Notes: generated by a model from the letters alone, not told the origin. DNA of 64,000 nt from JANWVO01 sp964458495 (GCA_964458495.1 CAYWJB010000007.1:1-64000); one strand, 5' to 3'. Counted from the stretch's first letter, positions 17,960 through 26,079 are shown. Translations and numbers: made by a program.

Positions 17960-19117
17960 ATGCGCTTCGCTGTTCCGCGTCTGGTTCGTCAGGCGGCAGT
18001 TCTGGCTGCGGCTGCTTTCATGGCAGCCCTGCTCGCCTGGCCCGTGCGGACGTTTTTCCTCCGCGGGCAGACGGATTTCGTCCAACTCTATACGGGAGCG
18101 CAGCTGGCGGGAACCGGCAGGCTGTACGACGCGGAGGCCAACTACGAATGGCACCGGAGGCTGTTCGGCGTGCATTTCCCCGCGGTGCTGCACAGCCGGC
18201 CGGCCTTCTACGCTTTCCTGCTTCAGCCGCTCGGCCGGCTGCCTTACCGCGCAGCCTTCTGGCTGTTTGTGGCCCTGAACGTGGCGGCTGCGGCGTGGGT
18301 GTTCCGCTGCATTCTCCGCCCGAGCCCGCCCTCGGCAGCTTTCGGCGCCGTCTTCCCTGCAACCTATCTTGCAGTGCTTTGGGGGCAGGATGTGTGGCTG
18401 GCCGTGGCGCTGTTTGGCGCCTCATTCCTGCTCCTGAAGCGGGGGCGCGACGCCGAAGCCGGCCTCGTGATGTCTCTATGCTCGATCAAGGCGCACCTGT
18501 TCGCGCTTGTGCCGCTCGCGTTGCTCGCGCAAAGGAGGTGGCGCGTGCTGGCCGGTGGCGCGGCCGGCGGCGCGGGACTGTTCCTGCTGGGTTTCGCGGG
18601 CGACGGCCCCGGGTGGCCCGGATCCTACTGGGCGCTTCTGTCGGGTTCCTCCATCCACCGCGACATGGGCGGGATGCCCAACCTGCAAGGGGTGTCGGTC
18701 CAGCTCGGCAACCCGGCGTGGTTCCTGCCGGCTTCGATGCTGGCGGTGGCGGCGGCAGTGGTCTGGATCAGCATCCGCAGCAGGGGCATCGGCGCACCCG
18801 TGGCTGCGGCGCTGGCGGCGAGCTATCTGTGCAGCTTTCACGCCTACCCGCATGATGCGCTGACACTGCTGCTGGCGTTCGCCCTGCTCCCGCGGGAGGC
18901 TTTGCGCGGCTGGCGCCGGGCTGCGTGGATTTTGCTGGCGAGTCCGGTTCCGATGCTCTTCGCGCTTCTGGGCACGCCGTGGCAGTTGGCGGTGCCCGCC
19001 GCCGCCGCGGCAGCCTTGGGCGCGCTCGTTGGCGGAAGCGCGGCGCCGCCGCAGGCTGCGCCCGAGCCAGCCCGCGAGGAGGCTTGCGCCCGCGACGGCG
19101 GCCGTTGCGGGGCCTGA
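17960..19117 (+). CDS. GT87/DUF2029-like membrane glycosyltransferase
   Basis: About 385 residues with eight to ten predicted membrane helices, beginning with LVRQAAVLAAAAFMAALLAW. The luminal DFVQLYTGAQLAGTGRLYD motif soon after helix 1 (acidic D-F-x-x-x-Y) and the LLQPLGRLPYRAAFW segment are typical of the GT87 (DUF2029) polyprenol-phosphate mannose transferase group. LWGQDVWLAV and SIKAHLFALVPLALL are also GT87-like. The ATG at 17960 is chosen because the protein then starts near the first helix; an earlier ATG at 17912 adds 16 residues. It may add sugars to a lipid-linked or surface glycan; acceptor unknown. Confidence 0.75.
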   Translation: MRFAVPRLVRQAAVLAAAAFMAALLAWPVRTFFLRGQTDFVQLYTGAQLAGTGRLYDAEANYEWHRRLFGVHFPAVLHSRPAFYAFLLQPLGRLPYRAAFWLFVALNVAAAAWVFRCILRPSPPSAAFGAVFPATYLAVLWGQDVWLAVALFGASFLLLKRGRDAEAGLVMSLCSIKAHLFALVPLALLAQRRWRVLAGGAAGGAGLFLLGFAGDGPGWPGSYWALLSGSSIHRDMGGMPNLQGVSVQLGNPAWFLPASMLAVAAAVVWISIRSRGIGAPVAAALAASYLCSFHAYPHDALTLLLAFALLPREALRGWRRAAWILLASPVPMLFALLGTPWQLAVPAAAAAALGALVGGSAAPPQAAPEPAREEACARDGGRCGA

Positions 19118-19127
19118 AAGGAAACGG

Positions 19128-19727
19128 CTAGATCTCCCGGCGGTTCTCCAGCGACTTCGACATGGTCACCTCGTCGGCGTACTCAAGGTCGCTGCCGACG
19201 GGAATGCCCATGGCGATCCGCGTCACACGCACGCCCAGCGGCTTGAGCAGGCGCGCCAGATAAACGGCCGTGGCTTCTCCCTCCACAGTCGGGTTGGTGG
19301 CCAGGATCACCTCTTCCGCCTCGCCCTTCTCCAGACGCTGGAGCAACTCGCGGATCCGCAGTTGCTCCGGTCCGATTCCGCGCAACGGGCTGATGGAGCC
19401 GTGCAGGACGTGGTACAGCCCGTCGTAGATGCGCGTCGTCTCCACCGGCAGAATGTTGTGCGGCTCCTCGACCACGCAGATCTTCTTGCGGTCGCGGTGG
19501 GGGTCCCGGCAAAAGGGGCACAGCTCGGCGTCGCTGATGTTGTTGCACTCGGCGCACAGGCCGAGCTTCTCCTTGACGTCGATGAGCGCCGCCGCCAGCC
19601 GCTCGACGTCTTCGCGCGGGGCGCGCAGGATATGAAAGGCGATCCGCTGCGCCGACTTCTGGCCGATGCCCGGAAGGCGCTTCACCTCCTGGATCAGCCG
19701 CGCCAGCGGTTCGGCAAAATCAGGCAT
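19128..19727 (-). CDS. recR: Recombination protein RecR
   Basis: RecR, 199 residues, full length. It acts with RecO/RecF in loading RecA at single-strand gaps. The helix-hairpin-helix (LPGIGQKSAQRIAFHIL), the four-Cys zinc finger (CAECNNISDAELCPFCRD, about residues 57-74), the Toprim domain (ICVVEEPHNI ... LATNPTVEGEATAVYL) and the C-terminal ELEYADEVTMSKSLENRR-type end are all in order. GGAGG precedes the ATG. It is the last gene of the ffs-dnaX-ybaB-recR block, 16 bases after ybaB. Confidence 0.97.
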   Translation of the reverse strand: MPDFAEPLARLIQEVKRLPGIGQKSAQRIAFHILRAPREDVERLAAALIDVKEKLGLCAECNNISDAELCPFCRDPHRDRKKICVVEEPHNILPVETTRIYDGLYHVLHGSISPLRGIGPEQLRIRELLQRLEKGEAEEVILATNPTVEGEATAVYLARLLKPLGVRVTRIAMGIPVGSDLEYADEVTMSKSLENRREI

Positions 19728-19743
19728 TCGGCGGCCGCGCCTC

Positions 19744-20055
19744 CTAGAACAGGCCCGGGGGCAGCCCCATGCCGCCCAGCAGAGCGGAGGTCTTCTTCCG
19801 GGTCTCCTCGTCGACCTTGCGCGCCGCCTCGTTGAAGGCCGCCATCACCATGTCGGCCAGCATCTCGGCATCGCCAGCGGCCTCGGCGTCGATGGTGACG
19901 CCCAGACACTGTTTGTTGCCGTCCATCTTCACGGTCACCATGCCGCCGCCGGCGCTGGCCTCGACGCGGATGGCGGCAATCTCTTCCTGAAGGCGCTGCT
20001 GCATCTGCTGCGCCTGCTTCATCATCTGCTGCATGCTGCCGCCGGGCAGTTTCAT
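19744..20055 (-). CDS. ybaB: YbaB/EbfC nucleoid-associated protein
   Basis: YbaB/EbfC family DNA-binding protein, 103 residues, acting as a small homodimeric nucleoid-associated protein. The N-terminal helix MQQMMKQAQQMQQRLQEEI, the central GGGMVTVKMDGNKQCLGVTID strands and the C-terminal DMVMAAFNEAARKVDEET helix match the family. It lies directly after the dnaX stop, with no gap, and before recR, the standard gene order dnaX-ybaB-recR. An AGGGAGGA sequence sits within the dnaX end ahead of the ATG, so the genes are probably translationally coupled. Confidence 0.95.
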   Translation of the reverse strand: MKLPGGSMQQMMKQAQQMQQRLQEEIAAIRVEASAGGGMVTVKMDGNKQCLGVTIDAEAAGDAEMLADMVMAAFNEAARKVDEETRKKTSALLGGMGLPPGLF

Positions 20056-21663
20056 TCAGTCCTCCCTGAGATTGCGCACCTCGCGCACCTGGCTGTCCGG
20101 GAATGCCTCCCGGAAACGCTGCACTGCCGGATGCTCCAGCGCCCGCCGCGCGGCCGCATCCGCAGGCGTGGCAGCCGCGGGCGCCGGCGCCGTGGCTTCT
20201 TCGGGATTGCCGTTTCCGGCGGTGAGCACGATCCTGGCCTTGCGGCCCAGCACCTGCTCAAGCGCCCGCCCGACATCCGGGCTCTTCAGCGCCACCAGCG
20301 ACGCGCGCGGCGCGATGAATTCTACCGTGTTGGCCGATTCGCGGATCTCGCTCTCCTCTACCGCGTGCGCGCTGAAACCCGCTCCCACCGCCTCCAGCGC
20401 CGCCACCAGGCGCGGCTTGAGGCCCGCGCCCGCCGCGGGCGGCTCCGCCTCACGGGGGGCGGCACGCGGGGCCGGCGCAGGCTCAGACCTGCCCGAGCCG
20501 CTGGCCCCGCCGGCGGGCGCAGCCGGAGCGGCGCCTCCCGGAGCCAGCGCGGCCAGGACGTCCTCGATGGGCTTCATCCGTCCCGCGTGCAGCAGGCGCA
20601 GCAGCCCCAGTTCGAGGTGCAGCCGCGGCTGGAGCGAGTACTGGAGCTGCGAGTAAATGTCGAGCGAGATCTGGAGCCAGCGCGTCAGGTCCTCCTCGCG
20701 GAAGCGCGCCGCCGTCTCCGCCAGCCGGGCCTGTTCGGCCGCAGAGGCGGCAATCAGCCGCGTCTCCCTGCCGGCGATCTTCGCCACCAGCAGGTTCCGG
20801 AAATAACGGCACAATTCGCGGCAAAAATACTGCAAATTTTTGCCCGAATTTTCGAGTTCCGCGGCGATTTCCAGCATCGCCGCCGCCGAGCCGCTTTCCA
20901 GCGCCGCGGCCGTCCGCTCCAGCGTCTCGAGGGAATACATGCCGAGCAGCTGCCGCACGGCCGGCCCGTCCAGCTTTCTGCCGCAGCAGGCGATCGCCTG
21001 GTCGAGGGCGGAAAGCGAATCGCGCACGCTCCCCTCGCCCGCCTGCGCCAGCACAGCCAGCGCCTCGCCGTCGGCTTCAATCTCTTCGGCGCGGCAGATT
21101 TCGCCCAGGCGCTCCGTGAGCAGGCGGAAGTCCACGCTGCGGAAGCTGAACTGCTGGCACCGTGAGGCGATGGTGGCGGGAATCTTGTGGGCCTCTGTCG
21201 TGCAAAGCACGAACACCGCCCACTCCGGCGGCTCTTCCAGCGTCTTCAACAACGCATTGAACGCCTCGCTGGTGATCTGGTGCGCCTCGTCGATGATGAA
21301 GATTTTGTACCGGTCGCGCGACGGGCGGTAGCGCACGTTCTCCCGCAACTCGCGCATTTCGTTGATTCCGCGGTTGGAGGCGGCGTCGATTTCGATCACG
21401 TCCGGGGCGTTGCCCTGCGCGATTTCCAGACACGAGCTGCACTCGCCGCAGGGCGAGGGCGTGGGCCCCCCGACGCAATTCAGGCACCGTGCCAGGATGC
21501 GCGCCACCGTCGTCTTGCCTGTGCCCCGCTGCCCGGCGAAGATGTAGCCGTGCGCGATGCGGCGCTGCGCGATGGCGTTCTCGATCGTCGCCCGCACGTG
21601 CTCCTGCCCGAGCAGTTCGGAGAAGCTCCGGGGGCGGTACTTGCGGGCGAGAACCTGGTACAT
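20056..21663 (-). CDS. dnaX: DNA polymerase III subunit tau (DnaX)
   Basis: Clamp-loader subunit tau/gamma, 535 residues. The start is the ATG at 21663 (MYQVLARKYRPRSFSELLGQ, the universal DnaX N-terminus); an open frame extends upstream to 21804 only because it reads through the SRP RNA gene. Walker A GQRGTGKTTVARIL lies near residue 42, the zinc-binding Cys set (CLNCVGG ... CGECSSCLEI) near 58-73, and Walker B IFIIDEAH near 120. Domain III and a Pro/Ala-rich tail follow. No A-run of the E. coli frameshift type is seen, so only one product is predicted. ffs lies immediately upstream and ybaB-recR downstream. Confidence 0.95.
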   Translation of the reverse strand: MYQVLARKYRPRSFSELLGQEHVRATIENAIAQRRIAHGYIFAGQRGTGKTTVARILARCLNCVGGPTPSPCGECSSCLEIAQGNAPDVIEIDAASNRGINEMRELRENVRYRPSRDRYKIFIIDEAHQITSEAFNALLKTLEEPPEWAVFVLCTTEAHKIPATIASRCQQFSFRSVDFRLLTERLGEICRAEEIEADGEALAVLAQAGEGSVRDSLSALDQAIACCGRKLDGPAVRQLLGMYSLETLERTAAALESGSAAAMLEIAAELENSGKNLQYFCRELCRYFRNLLVAKIAGRETRLIAASAAEQARLAETAARFREEDLTRWLQISLDIYSQLQYSLQPRLHLELGLLRLLHAGRMKPIEDVLAALAPGGAAPAAPAGGASGSGRSEPAPAPRAAPREAEPPAAGAGLKPRLVAALEAVGAGFSAHAVEESEIRESANTVEFIAPRASLVALKSPDVGRALEQVLGRKARIVLTAGNGNPEEATAPAPAAATPADAAARRALEHPAVQRFREAFPDSQVREVRNLRED

Positions 21664-21683
21664 GGAACGGGAGAAGGCTGCCA

Positions 21684-21782
21684 GGCCCCGGGGGATCCGC
21701 GGCACACGGGGTGAGGTCCTACCGTTGCTTCCTTCCGGACCTGGCGGGGTTCGGACCGCCCCGTTGCACGGAGCCCGGAGCC
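21684..21782 (-). ncRNA. ffs: Signal recognition particle 4.5S RNA
   Basis: The minus strand contains the hallmark apical loop GTCCGGAAGGAAGCA (within about 21723-21741), flanked by complementary arms (GGGGCGGTCCGAACCCCGCC side and the CGGTAGGACC side). The 5' GGCTCCGGG and 3' CCCCCGGGGCC segments pair to close the rod, giving a molecule of about 99 nt, the size of bacterial 4.5S RNA. It joins Ffh for co-translational membrane targeting. It lies 20 bases upstream of dnaX on the same strand, a common bacterial arrangement. Exact ends are approximate. Confidence 0.92.
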
Positions 21783-21794
21783 TGACAAACATCC

Positions 21795-21803
21795 ATGCTA
21801 GCA
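21795..21803 (-). promoter_or_regulatory. Extended -10 box for ffs
   Basis: TGCTAGCAT on the minus strand (TGn plus TAGCAT). Initiation would fall near 21788, about six bases before the paired 5' end of the SRP RNA. Confidence 0.5.
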
Positions 21804-22254
21804 CGGCCGCCGCAGCGGCCCGCAGTCTGCGCCCGAACAGGAAGAAGGGGATTTGTTTCAGCTCCGGGCGAGCCGCCCGGAACTGGAGTGCCGCCGCCGT
21901 GCGCTGGCGCCGGCTCCGGTGGTTCCACCTGCGCAGGCGCCCCCGTGCCCGGCGAGAAGACCGGGCAAGACTCCGGCGCGCCTCCCAACCCTCTGTCCGT
22001 GGCTGCCCTGGGGCTGGAGTCCGGCAGGTGCGGCCTTTCCGGCTCGTGGATCGGTGGAATCCGCCAGACGCAGGAGATGCTCGATTCCTGCTGCCCGCGC
22101 AACATCACAGCCCGCGCCCAGGAGACCCCTGTCCGGAAGGTCCACAAGGCTTGCGAGCGCATGCTCCGCTCTGATGTGCGCTTCGGCTTCTGCATTGACA
22201 TGGCTTCGCTGCGGCTCGATCCGGCGGGCGGCGGCAGACTCGCGGGTGGCGCCC
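21804..22254. other. Gene-free stretch between ffs and the Fur-family gene
   Basis: About 450 bases. Open frames exist on both strands but are low-complexity (Pro, Ala, Gly, Arg) and resemble no family; they have no plausible start signals. No tRNA, terminator with T run or clear repeat was seen. It may be an untranslated spacer or degraded sequence. Confidence 0.4.
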
Positions 22255-22263
22255 TGTTAGAAT
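22255..22263 (+). promoter_or_regulatory. Extended -10 box for Fur-family gene
   Basis: TGTTAGAAT (TGn plus TAGAAT at 22258-22263). Predicted initiation near 22270 gives a leader of about 14 bases that contains GAGGAG at good spacing from the ATG at 22284. Confidence 0.5.
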
Positions 22264-22283
22264 CCAGTTGAGGAGCCATTCTC

Positions 22284-22685
22284 ATGAAGGGCGCACCCGT
22301 CCAGCGCCGCCGCACACGGCAGCGCGCCGCCATCCGCGCCGCATTTGAACAGGCGCGCCGCCCGCTGAGCATCGCCGAGGTGCTGGAACTGGCCCAGAAG
22401 GAAGTCGCAGGGCTCGGCATCGCCACCGTGTACCGCACCGTGGGGGCGCTGGTGGAGGAAGGCTTCCTTGCCGCCGTCGAGATTGGCGGCGAATCGCCGC
22501 GCTACGAAGTCGCCGGGCGCGGTCATCACCATCATTTCTGCTGCCGCCGCTGCCAGCGTGTCTTCGAAGTGGAGGGCTGCGTTCCTGAAGTGGAGCGGCT
22601 GGCTCCCGAGGGCTTTCGCATCGAAAGCCACGAGATCCTGCTGTTCGGCCTCTGCTCGGGTTGCGCGCCGCGCCGGAAGAGCTGA
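22284..22685 (+). CDS. Fur/Zur/PerR-family metal regulator
   Basis: Fur superfamily repressor, 133 residues. An N-terminal winged helix (RQRAAIRAAFEQARRPLSIAEVLELA ... GIATVYRTVGALVEEGFL, with the recognition helix ATVYRTV) binds DNA. The RGHHHHFCCRRCQRVFEVEGC segment (about 77-97) and CSGCAPRR near 126 supply the metal-binding His cluster and the two C-x2-C structural zinc pairs. The metal sensed (iron, zinc or peroxide via Fe) cannot be decided. It has its own promoter and no divergent target nearby; the MntH-Usp gene at 45-47 kb is a possible but untested regulon member. Confidence 0.9.
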   Translation: MKGAPVQRRRTRQRAAIRAAFEQARRPLSIAEVLELAQKEVAGLGIATVYRTVGALVEEGFLAAVEIGGESPRYEVAGRGHHHHFCCRRCQRVFEVEGCVPEVERLAPEGFRIESHEILLFGLCSGCAPRRKS

Positions 22686-22997
22686 AACGTCTTCCCGGCT
22701 TGTGGCGAATCCGTCTGGTGCAGCCGTTGCCGGCGAGCGTCTGCGAGAGCTTTCGAACTCAGCGATGTGGCCGGGGCCATCCGCAGCGGATTCTCGCCAG
22801 CCCGAGCGGACGGCTCGCCCCTCAGGATGCCACAGGTAACGGTCCTGTCTCGCCGAAGGCAGATGCCATCCCTGCTCACAGCATTCAGGAGGTCTCACTG
22901 GCTTCCGGCTCCGGGGATCCCGGCAGAAAAGGGGAAGCTCTCGGCGATTCACCCGGATGTGGCTGCTGCTGGCAGCGATCGCCCCGGCGAAATTCGA
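22686..22997. other. Gene-free stretch with 13-nt palindrome
   Basis: About 310 bases between the Fur-family gene and the next promoter. No credible gene is seen. ATCCGCaGCGGAT at 22779-22791 is a perfect palindrome around one base, and CGAGC-GGACG-GCTCG follows about 13 bases later, so the transcript could form two adjacent small hairpins. No known riboswitch consensus was recognised. Confidence 0.35.
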
Positions 22998-23003
22998 TAG
23001 AAT
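22998..23003 (+). promoter_or_regulatory. -10 box for NHL-propeller gene
   Basis: TAGAAT; predicted initiation near 23010 gives a leader of about 31 bases. No good -35 at 16-18 bases. Confidence 0.4.
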
Positions 23004-23040
23004 CTCCACACCTGTCCGACTTCACCATCTGGGTTCGCCG

Positions 23041-24078
23041 ATGACGACAATCCGCCGCCGCACCGCACTTGCCGCGCTCGCCGCCGCGCCGGCCGTTTGG
23101 ACTGATGACAAATCCGGCTCGCGACCGCCGATGACCGGCGCGGGCCAGTGGCTCTTTGAAGTGCATCACGACTGGGGCGAGTTGCCCGCGCGCATCTCCT
23201 ACGGCAATACGCACGGCGTGTGCGTCGACTCGCAGGGCTTCGTCTACGTCCACCACACCGTGAACGCCGCTTCGGAGAGCGACGACACCGTGGTGGTTTT
23301 CGATCCGCGCGGGCGCTTTGTCCGCAGCTGGGGTGGCGAGTTCAAAGGGGGCGCGCACGGGCTGGCCATCCGGCGCGAGGGCGGCGGCGAGTTCCTGTAT
23401 TTCTGCGACACGCGCCGTGCCGTGGTGGCGAAATACTCCTTGCGCGGGGAGCGCGTCTGGGAGACCGGCTACCCGGAAGAGTCGCCCGCTTACCAGCCTT
23501 CGGCGGACGGGAAGCGCCCGCGCTACAGCCCGACCAATCTCGCCATCGCCTCCGGCGGCGACATCTACGTCGCCGACGGCTACGGCTCGTCGTTCATTAA
23601 CGTCTACGATGCACAGGGACGCTGGAAATTCACTTTTGGCGGCAAGGGCAAGGAGCCCGGCAAACTCGACTGCCCGCACGGCATCGCCATCGACCGCCGC
23701 ACGGGCCAGGAGCGCGTCCTGGTGGCGGATCGCACCAACCGCCGCCTTCAGTACTTCTCGCTGGACGGCCGGCACCTGGGCTTCGCCGCGCAAGGCGAGG
23801 TGAAGCTCCCCTGTCACTTCGACCACCGGGGAGCGGCGCTGCTGGTTCCCGACCTCGAGGCACGCGTCACGCTTCTGGACGGCTCGGACCGGCTGATCGC
23901 CAATCTCGGCGAGGATCCATCCGGCACATGGGGCGAGTTGCGCAAGCAGCCGCGCGGGCGGTTCCCCGCCGGACGCTTCATCTGCCCCCACGCGGCCTGC
24001 TTCGATGCGGAGGGCAACATCTTCGTGGTGGAATGGGTGGAGGCGGGCCGCGTGACAAAATTGCAACGGATTGTTTGA
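23041..24078 (+). CDS. Exported NHL-repeat beta-propeller protein
   Basis: 345 residues starting MTTIRRRTALAALAAAPAVW, a short Tat- or Sec-type signal. The rest is built of NHL/SMP-30-like blades: THGVCVDSQGFVYVHH, PTNLAIASGGDIYVADGYGS, PHGIAIDRRTGQERVLVADRTNRRLQYF and PHAACFDAEGNIFVVEW each show the G-x-A-x-D-x-x-G-x-x-Y/V-x-V/A-D pattern. Such six-bladed propellers serve as binding platforms, and relatives are annotated as peptidylglycine lyase-like. No catalytic site can be assigned. The ATG at 23041 is chosen over an upstream one at 22957 because the signal begins there. The GNAT gene starts 5 bases after its stop. Confidence 0.75.
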   Translation: MTTIRRRTALAALAAAPAVWTDDKSGSRPPMTGAGQWLFEVHHDWGELPARISYGNTHGVCVDSQGFVYVHHTVNAASESDDTVVVFDPRGRFVRSWGGEFKGGAHGLAIRREGGGEFLYFCDTRRAVVAKYSLRGERVWETGYPEESPAYQPSADGKRPRYSPTNLAIASGGDIYVADGYGSSFINVYDAQGRWKFTFGGKGKEPGKLDCPHGIAIDRRTGQERVLVADRTNRRLQYFSLDGRHLGFAAQGEVKLPCHFDHRGAALLVPDLEARVTLLDGSDRLIANLGEDPSGTWGELRKQPRGRFPAGRFICPHAACFDAEGNIFVVEWVEAGRVTKLQRIV

Positions 24079-24083
24079 AACAG

Positions 24084-24560
24084 ATGCAGGATGAGATTGT
24101 GATCCGCGAGGCGGCGCCCGAGGACGCGGAATTTCTGGTCCGCGGCAACGCCGCCATGGCGCTCGAGACCGAGCATCTCTCCCTGGACCTCGACCGCCTC
24201 CGAACGGGCGTCCACGCCCTCTTCGAGGATCCTTCCCGCGGGCGCTACTTTATCGCCGAACGCGGCGGCAGGCGCGCCGGACAGCTCATGATCACCTATG
24301 AATGGTCGGACTGGCGCAACGGCGTCTTCTGGTGGATCCAGAGCGTCTGGGTCGATCCGGCGCACCGCGGCTGCGGCGTCTTCCGCGCGCTCTACGATCA
24401 TGTCCGCTCGCTCGCCACGCCGGACGCCGGCGTGTGCGGGCTGCGGCTGTATGTCGAGAAATCGAATGAGCGCGCGCAGCAGACCTACCTTCGCTGTGGC
24501 ATGAGACGCACAGAGTACGACCTCTTTGAGGAGGACTTCGTGCTGCGGCGCGAACCCTGA
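24084..24560 (+). CDS. GNAT-family N-acetyltransferase
   Basis: GCN5-related acetyltransferase, 158 residues, using acetyl-CoA on an unknown amine or protein. The fold order is clear: IVIREAAPEDAEFLV at the start, the beta-4 strand segment WWIQSVWVDPAHRGCGVFRALYDHV near residues 80-105 holding the acetyl-CoA loop (R-x-x-G-x-G/V), and LRLYVEKSNERAQQTYLRCGM near 122-142, typical of the C-terminal N-x-x-A-x-x-x-Y motif. The start at 24084 is six bases after the NHL gene stop, so the two are co-transcribed. It is convergent to hpt with a 7-base gap. Confidence 0.88.
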   Translation: MQDEIVIREAAPEDAEFLVRGNAAMALETEHLSLDLDRLRTGVHALFEDPSRGRYFIAERGGRRAGQLMITYEWSDWRNGVFWWIQSVWVDPAHRGCGVFRALYDHVRSLATPDAGVCGLRLYVEKSNERAQQTYLRCGMRRTEYDLFEEDFVLRREP

Positions 24561-24567
24561 CGCGCGC

Positions 24568-25107
24568 TCAGTCGGGCTTCAACACGGCGAGGAAGTTCAG
24601 GTTGCGGTAAAGCTGCTTGTAGTCCAGCCCGCAGCCGATGACGAAGCGGTCCGGGATCTCGAAGCACTTGAAGTCGATCTTCAGCGGCACGATGCGCCGC
24701 GCCGGGCGGTCCAGCATCGTGCAAAGCGCGATCGAGTTCGGCCCCCGCCCGGCCAGCGTCTGCAAGAGGTATCGGGCGGTGAACCCGGTGTCGACGATGT
24801 CCTCCACCAGCAGCACGTCCTCGCCCTCGATGGACTCGTCCAGGTCCTTCGAGATCCGCACGACGCCGGGCGCGCGCGTGTGGTTGGAAAAGGGGGAGAT
24901 CGAGAGGAAATCCACCTTCACCGGGATCGTCAGTTCCCGCGCCAGCGCCGTCAGGAAAAAGACGGATCCCTTCAGCACGCCGATCATTTTCAGGTTGCCG
25001 TCGCGGTACCGGTCCGAGATCTCACCGGCCACCTCGCGGATCCGGCGCTGCACCTGCTCTTCGGTGAAGAGCACGCGGTCGATGACGGGCAGCGCGGGAA
25101 CCTTCAT
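24568..25107 (-). CDS. hpt: Hypoxanthine phosphoribosyltransferase
   Basis: Purine salvage enzyme joining hypoxanthine or guanine to PRPP, 179 residues, normal length. VLKGSVFFLTALAREL (about 41-56) is the pyrophosphate-binding loop; EDVLLVEDIVDTGFTARYLL (about 95-114) is the PRPP motif with the catalytic acidic pair; the C-terminal FVIGCGLDYKQLYRNL matches the HPRT end. The ATG at 25107 is chosen as the conserved N-terminus; a further in-frame start lies 39 bases upstream, inside the end of the preceding gene. It is the second gene of an operon with a kinase-like/nuclease-like fusion gene 10 bases upstream. Confidence 0.93.
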   Translation of the reverse strand: MKVPALPVIDRVLFTEEQVQRRIREVAGEISDRYRDGNLKMIGVLKGSVFFLTALARELTIPVKVDFLSISPFSNHTRAPGVVRISKDLDESIEGEDVLLVEDIVDTGFTARYLLQTLAGRGPNSIALCTMLDRPARRIVPLKIDFKCFEIPDRFVIGCGLDYKQLYRNLNFLAVLKPD

Positions 25108-25117
25108 GGCGCGGCGC

Positions 25118-26074
25118 TCACGGCTGCGGCTGCGCCTGCGGCGCAAGCCCGTATTTCATCACCAGGTCCATGATGTCTTTCTGATAAAACACCTGGATGT
25201 TCACATGCGGGTAGATTTCCCGAAGCAGCCGGATTTTCCGGTTTTTCCGCGTCACCAGGGATTGCTTCATCGTGGTCAGCTCGACATACAGATTTGATTC
25301 CGGCAGATAAAAATCCGGCGTGAAAGATTCGATGACGTTGCCGTTTTCGTCCCACGCGATGGGGAATGATCTGGGCTCGTATTCCCACGGAATGCGGTAG
25401 AAGTCGAGCAGGTTGGCGAAGATCTCCTCGGAGGGATGGCCGAACTGCACCTTCGGCAGCGCCGCGCGCCCGTGCGGCTGGATGCCGTGCCTGGCCAGCC
25501 GCAGCCGGATCTGGAACTGAAGCTGCGCTTCCGCCGCGGGCGAGAGAAAGCCGTGCTCGAGAAGCCCCTGCTGCCCGGCCGCCTGTGCGATCAGTTCCGC
25601 CATGTGGGCGCTGTCGATGGTGGCGGCGTTCAGCACCAGGTCGAACGACTCCGGCGCCGCCGTGGCGCGTCCGAAACGCGCCTTTCGCAATGCCGCGCTT
25701 TCCCGGTCGCGCTCCGCCAGCGCGCGGCGCGCCTCCGCCCGGTTCAGCCCGTCGTCCAGCATCAGGTTCCCGGTGCGGCGGTTCGCCGGCGCCACCACGC
25801 GCACGCGCAGCAGGGCGGGGAAGCCGCGGAACACCTCCTCGGCGCCGTCGACGCCGACCACCAAGTGCTGTGTCGTCGCCAGTCTCAGCAGAATCGAGGC
25901 TGCCATGTCAGGCCAGGTGCGCGCTGCGCGCTCCACCACCGGACCGAATTCTTCCGCCAGCAGCGCGTCCAGGCGCTCGGCGCCCAGGTGCGTGAAGCCA
26001 AGCCGTTGCGCGGCGAGGCGCGCAACCTCGCCTGTGCGGCAACCGGGCTGGCCGGAAACGGTGACGACCGCCAT
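25118..26074 (-). CDS. Cytidylate-kinase-like protein fused to PD-(D/E)XK-like domain
   Basis: About 318 residues in two parts. The N-terminal 185 residues resemble the cytidylate-kinase-like family: VSGQPGCRTGEVARLAAQRLGF gives a Gly-rich nucleotide loop lacking the usual Lys, followed by a VRVVAPANRRTGNLMLD segment and the Arg-rich lid (DRESAALRKARFG), then DLVLNAATID. The C-terminal 110 residues show a restriction-endonuclease-like pattern: SEEIFANLLDFY, FTPDFYLPESNLYVELTT with D and E in PD-(D/E)XK spacing, then a Lys-rich helix. The expected K after E-x is replaced, so nuclease activity is doubtful. Start taken at ATG 26074. Co-directional with hpt, hinting at a nucleotide-related role. 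Confidence 0.65.
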   Translation of the reverse strand: MAVVTVSGQPGCRTGEVARLAAQRLGFTHLGAERLDALLAEEFGPVVERAARTWPDMAASILLRLATTQHLVVGVDGAEEVFRGFPALLRVRVVAPANRRTGNLMLDDGLNRAEARRALAERDRESAALRKARFGRATAAPESFDLVLNAATIDSAHMAELIAQAAGQQGLLEHGFLSPAAEAQLQFQIRLRLARHGIQPHGRAALPKVQFGHPSEEIFANLLDFYRIPWEYEPRSFPIAWDENGNVIESFTPDFYLPESNLYVELTTMKQSLVTRKNRKIRLLREIYPHVNIQVFYQKDIMDLVMKYGLAPQAQPQP

Positions 26075-26079
26075 CGAAG

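Noticed and set aside
20833..20839. A-AAT-TTG slippery-like heptamer in dnaX, in the correct X-XXY-YYZ frame, near a short AT-rich inverted repeat
   Set aside because: It falls at about residue 276, before the collar domain is complete, and the -1 frame stays open for over 100 codons. That would not yield a normal gamma subunit.
21795..22271. Plus-strand 158-codon frame between ffs and the Fur-family gene
   Set aside because: Low-complexity composition, no start signal and no recognisable fold; a competing minus-strand frame of equal quality exists. Treated as chance in GC-rich DNA.
22257..23009. Minus-strand 250-codon frame across the Fur-family gene and the following spacer
   Set aside because: It is mostly the antisense of a clear Fur-family gene and has no family features.
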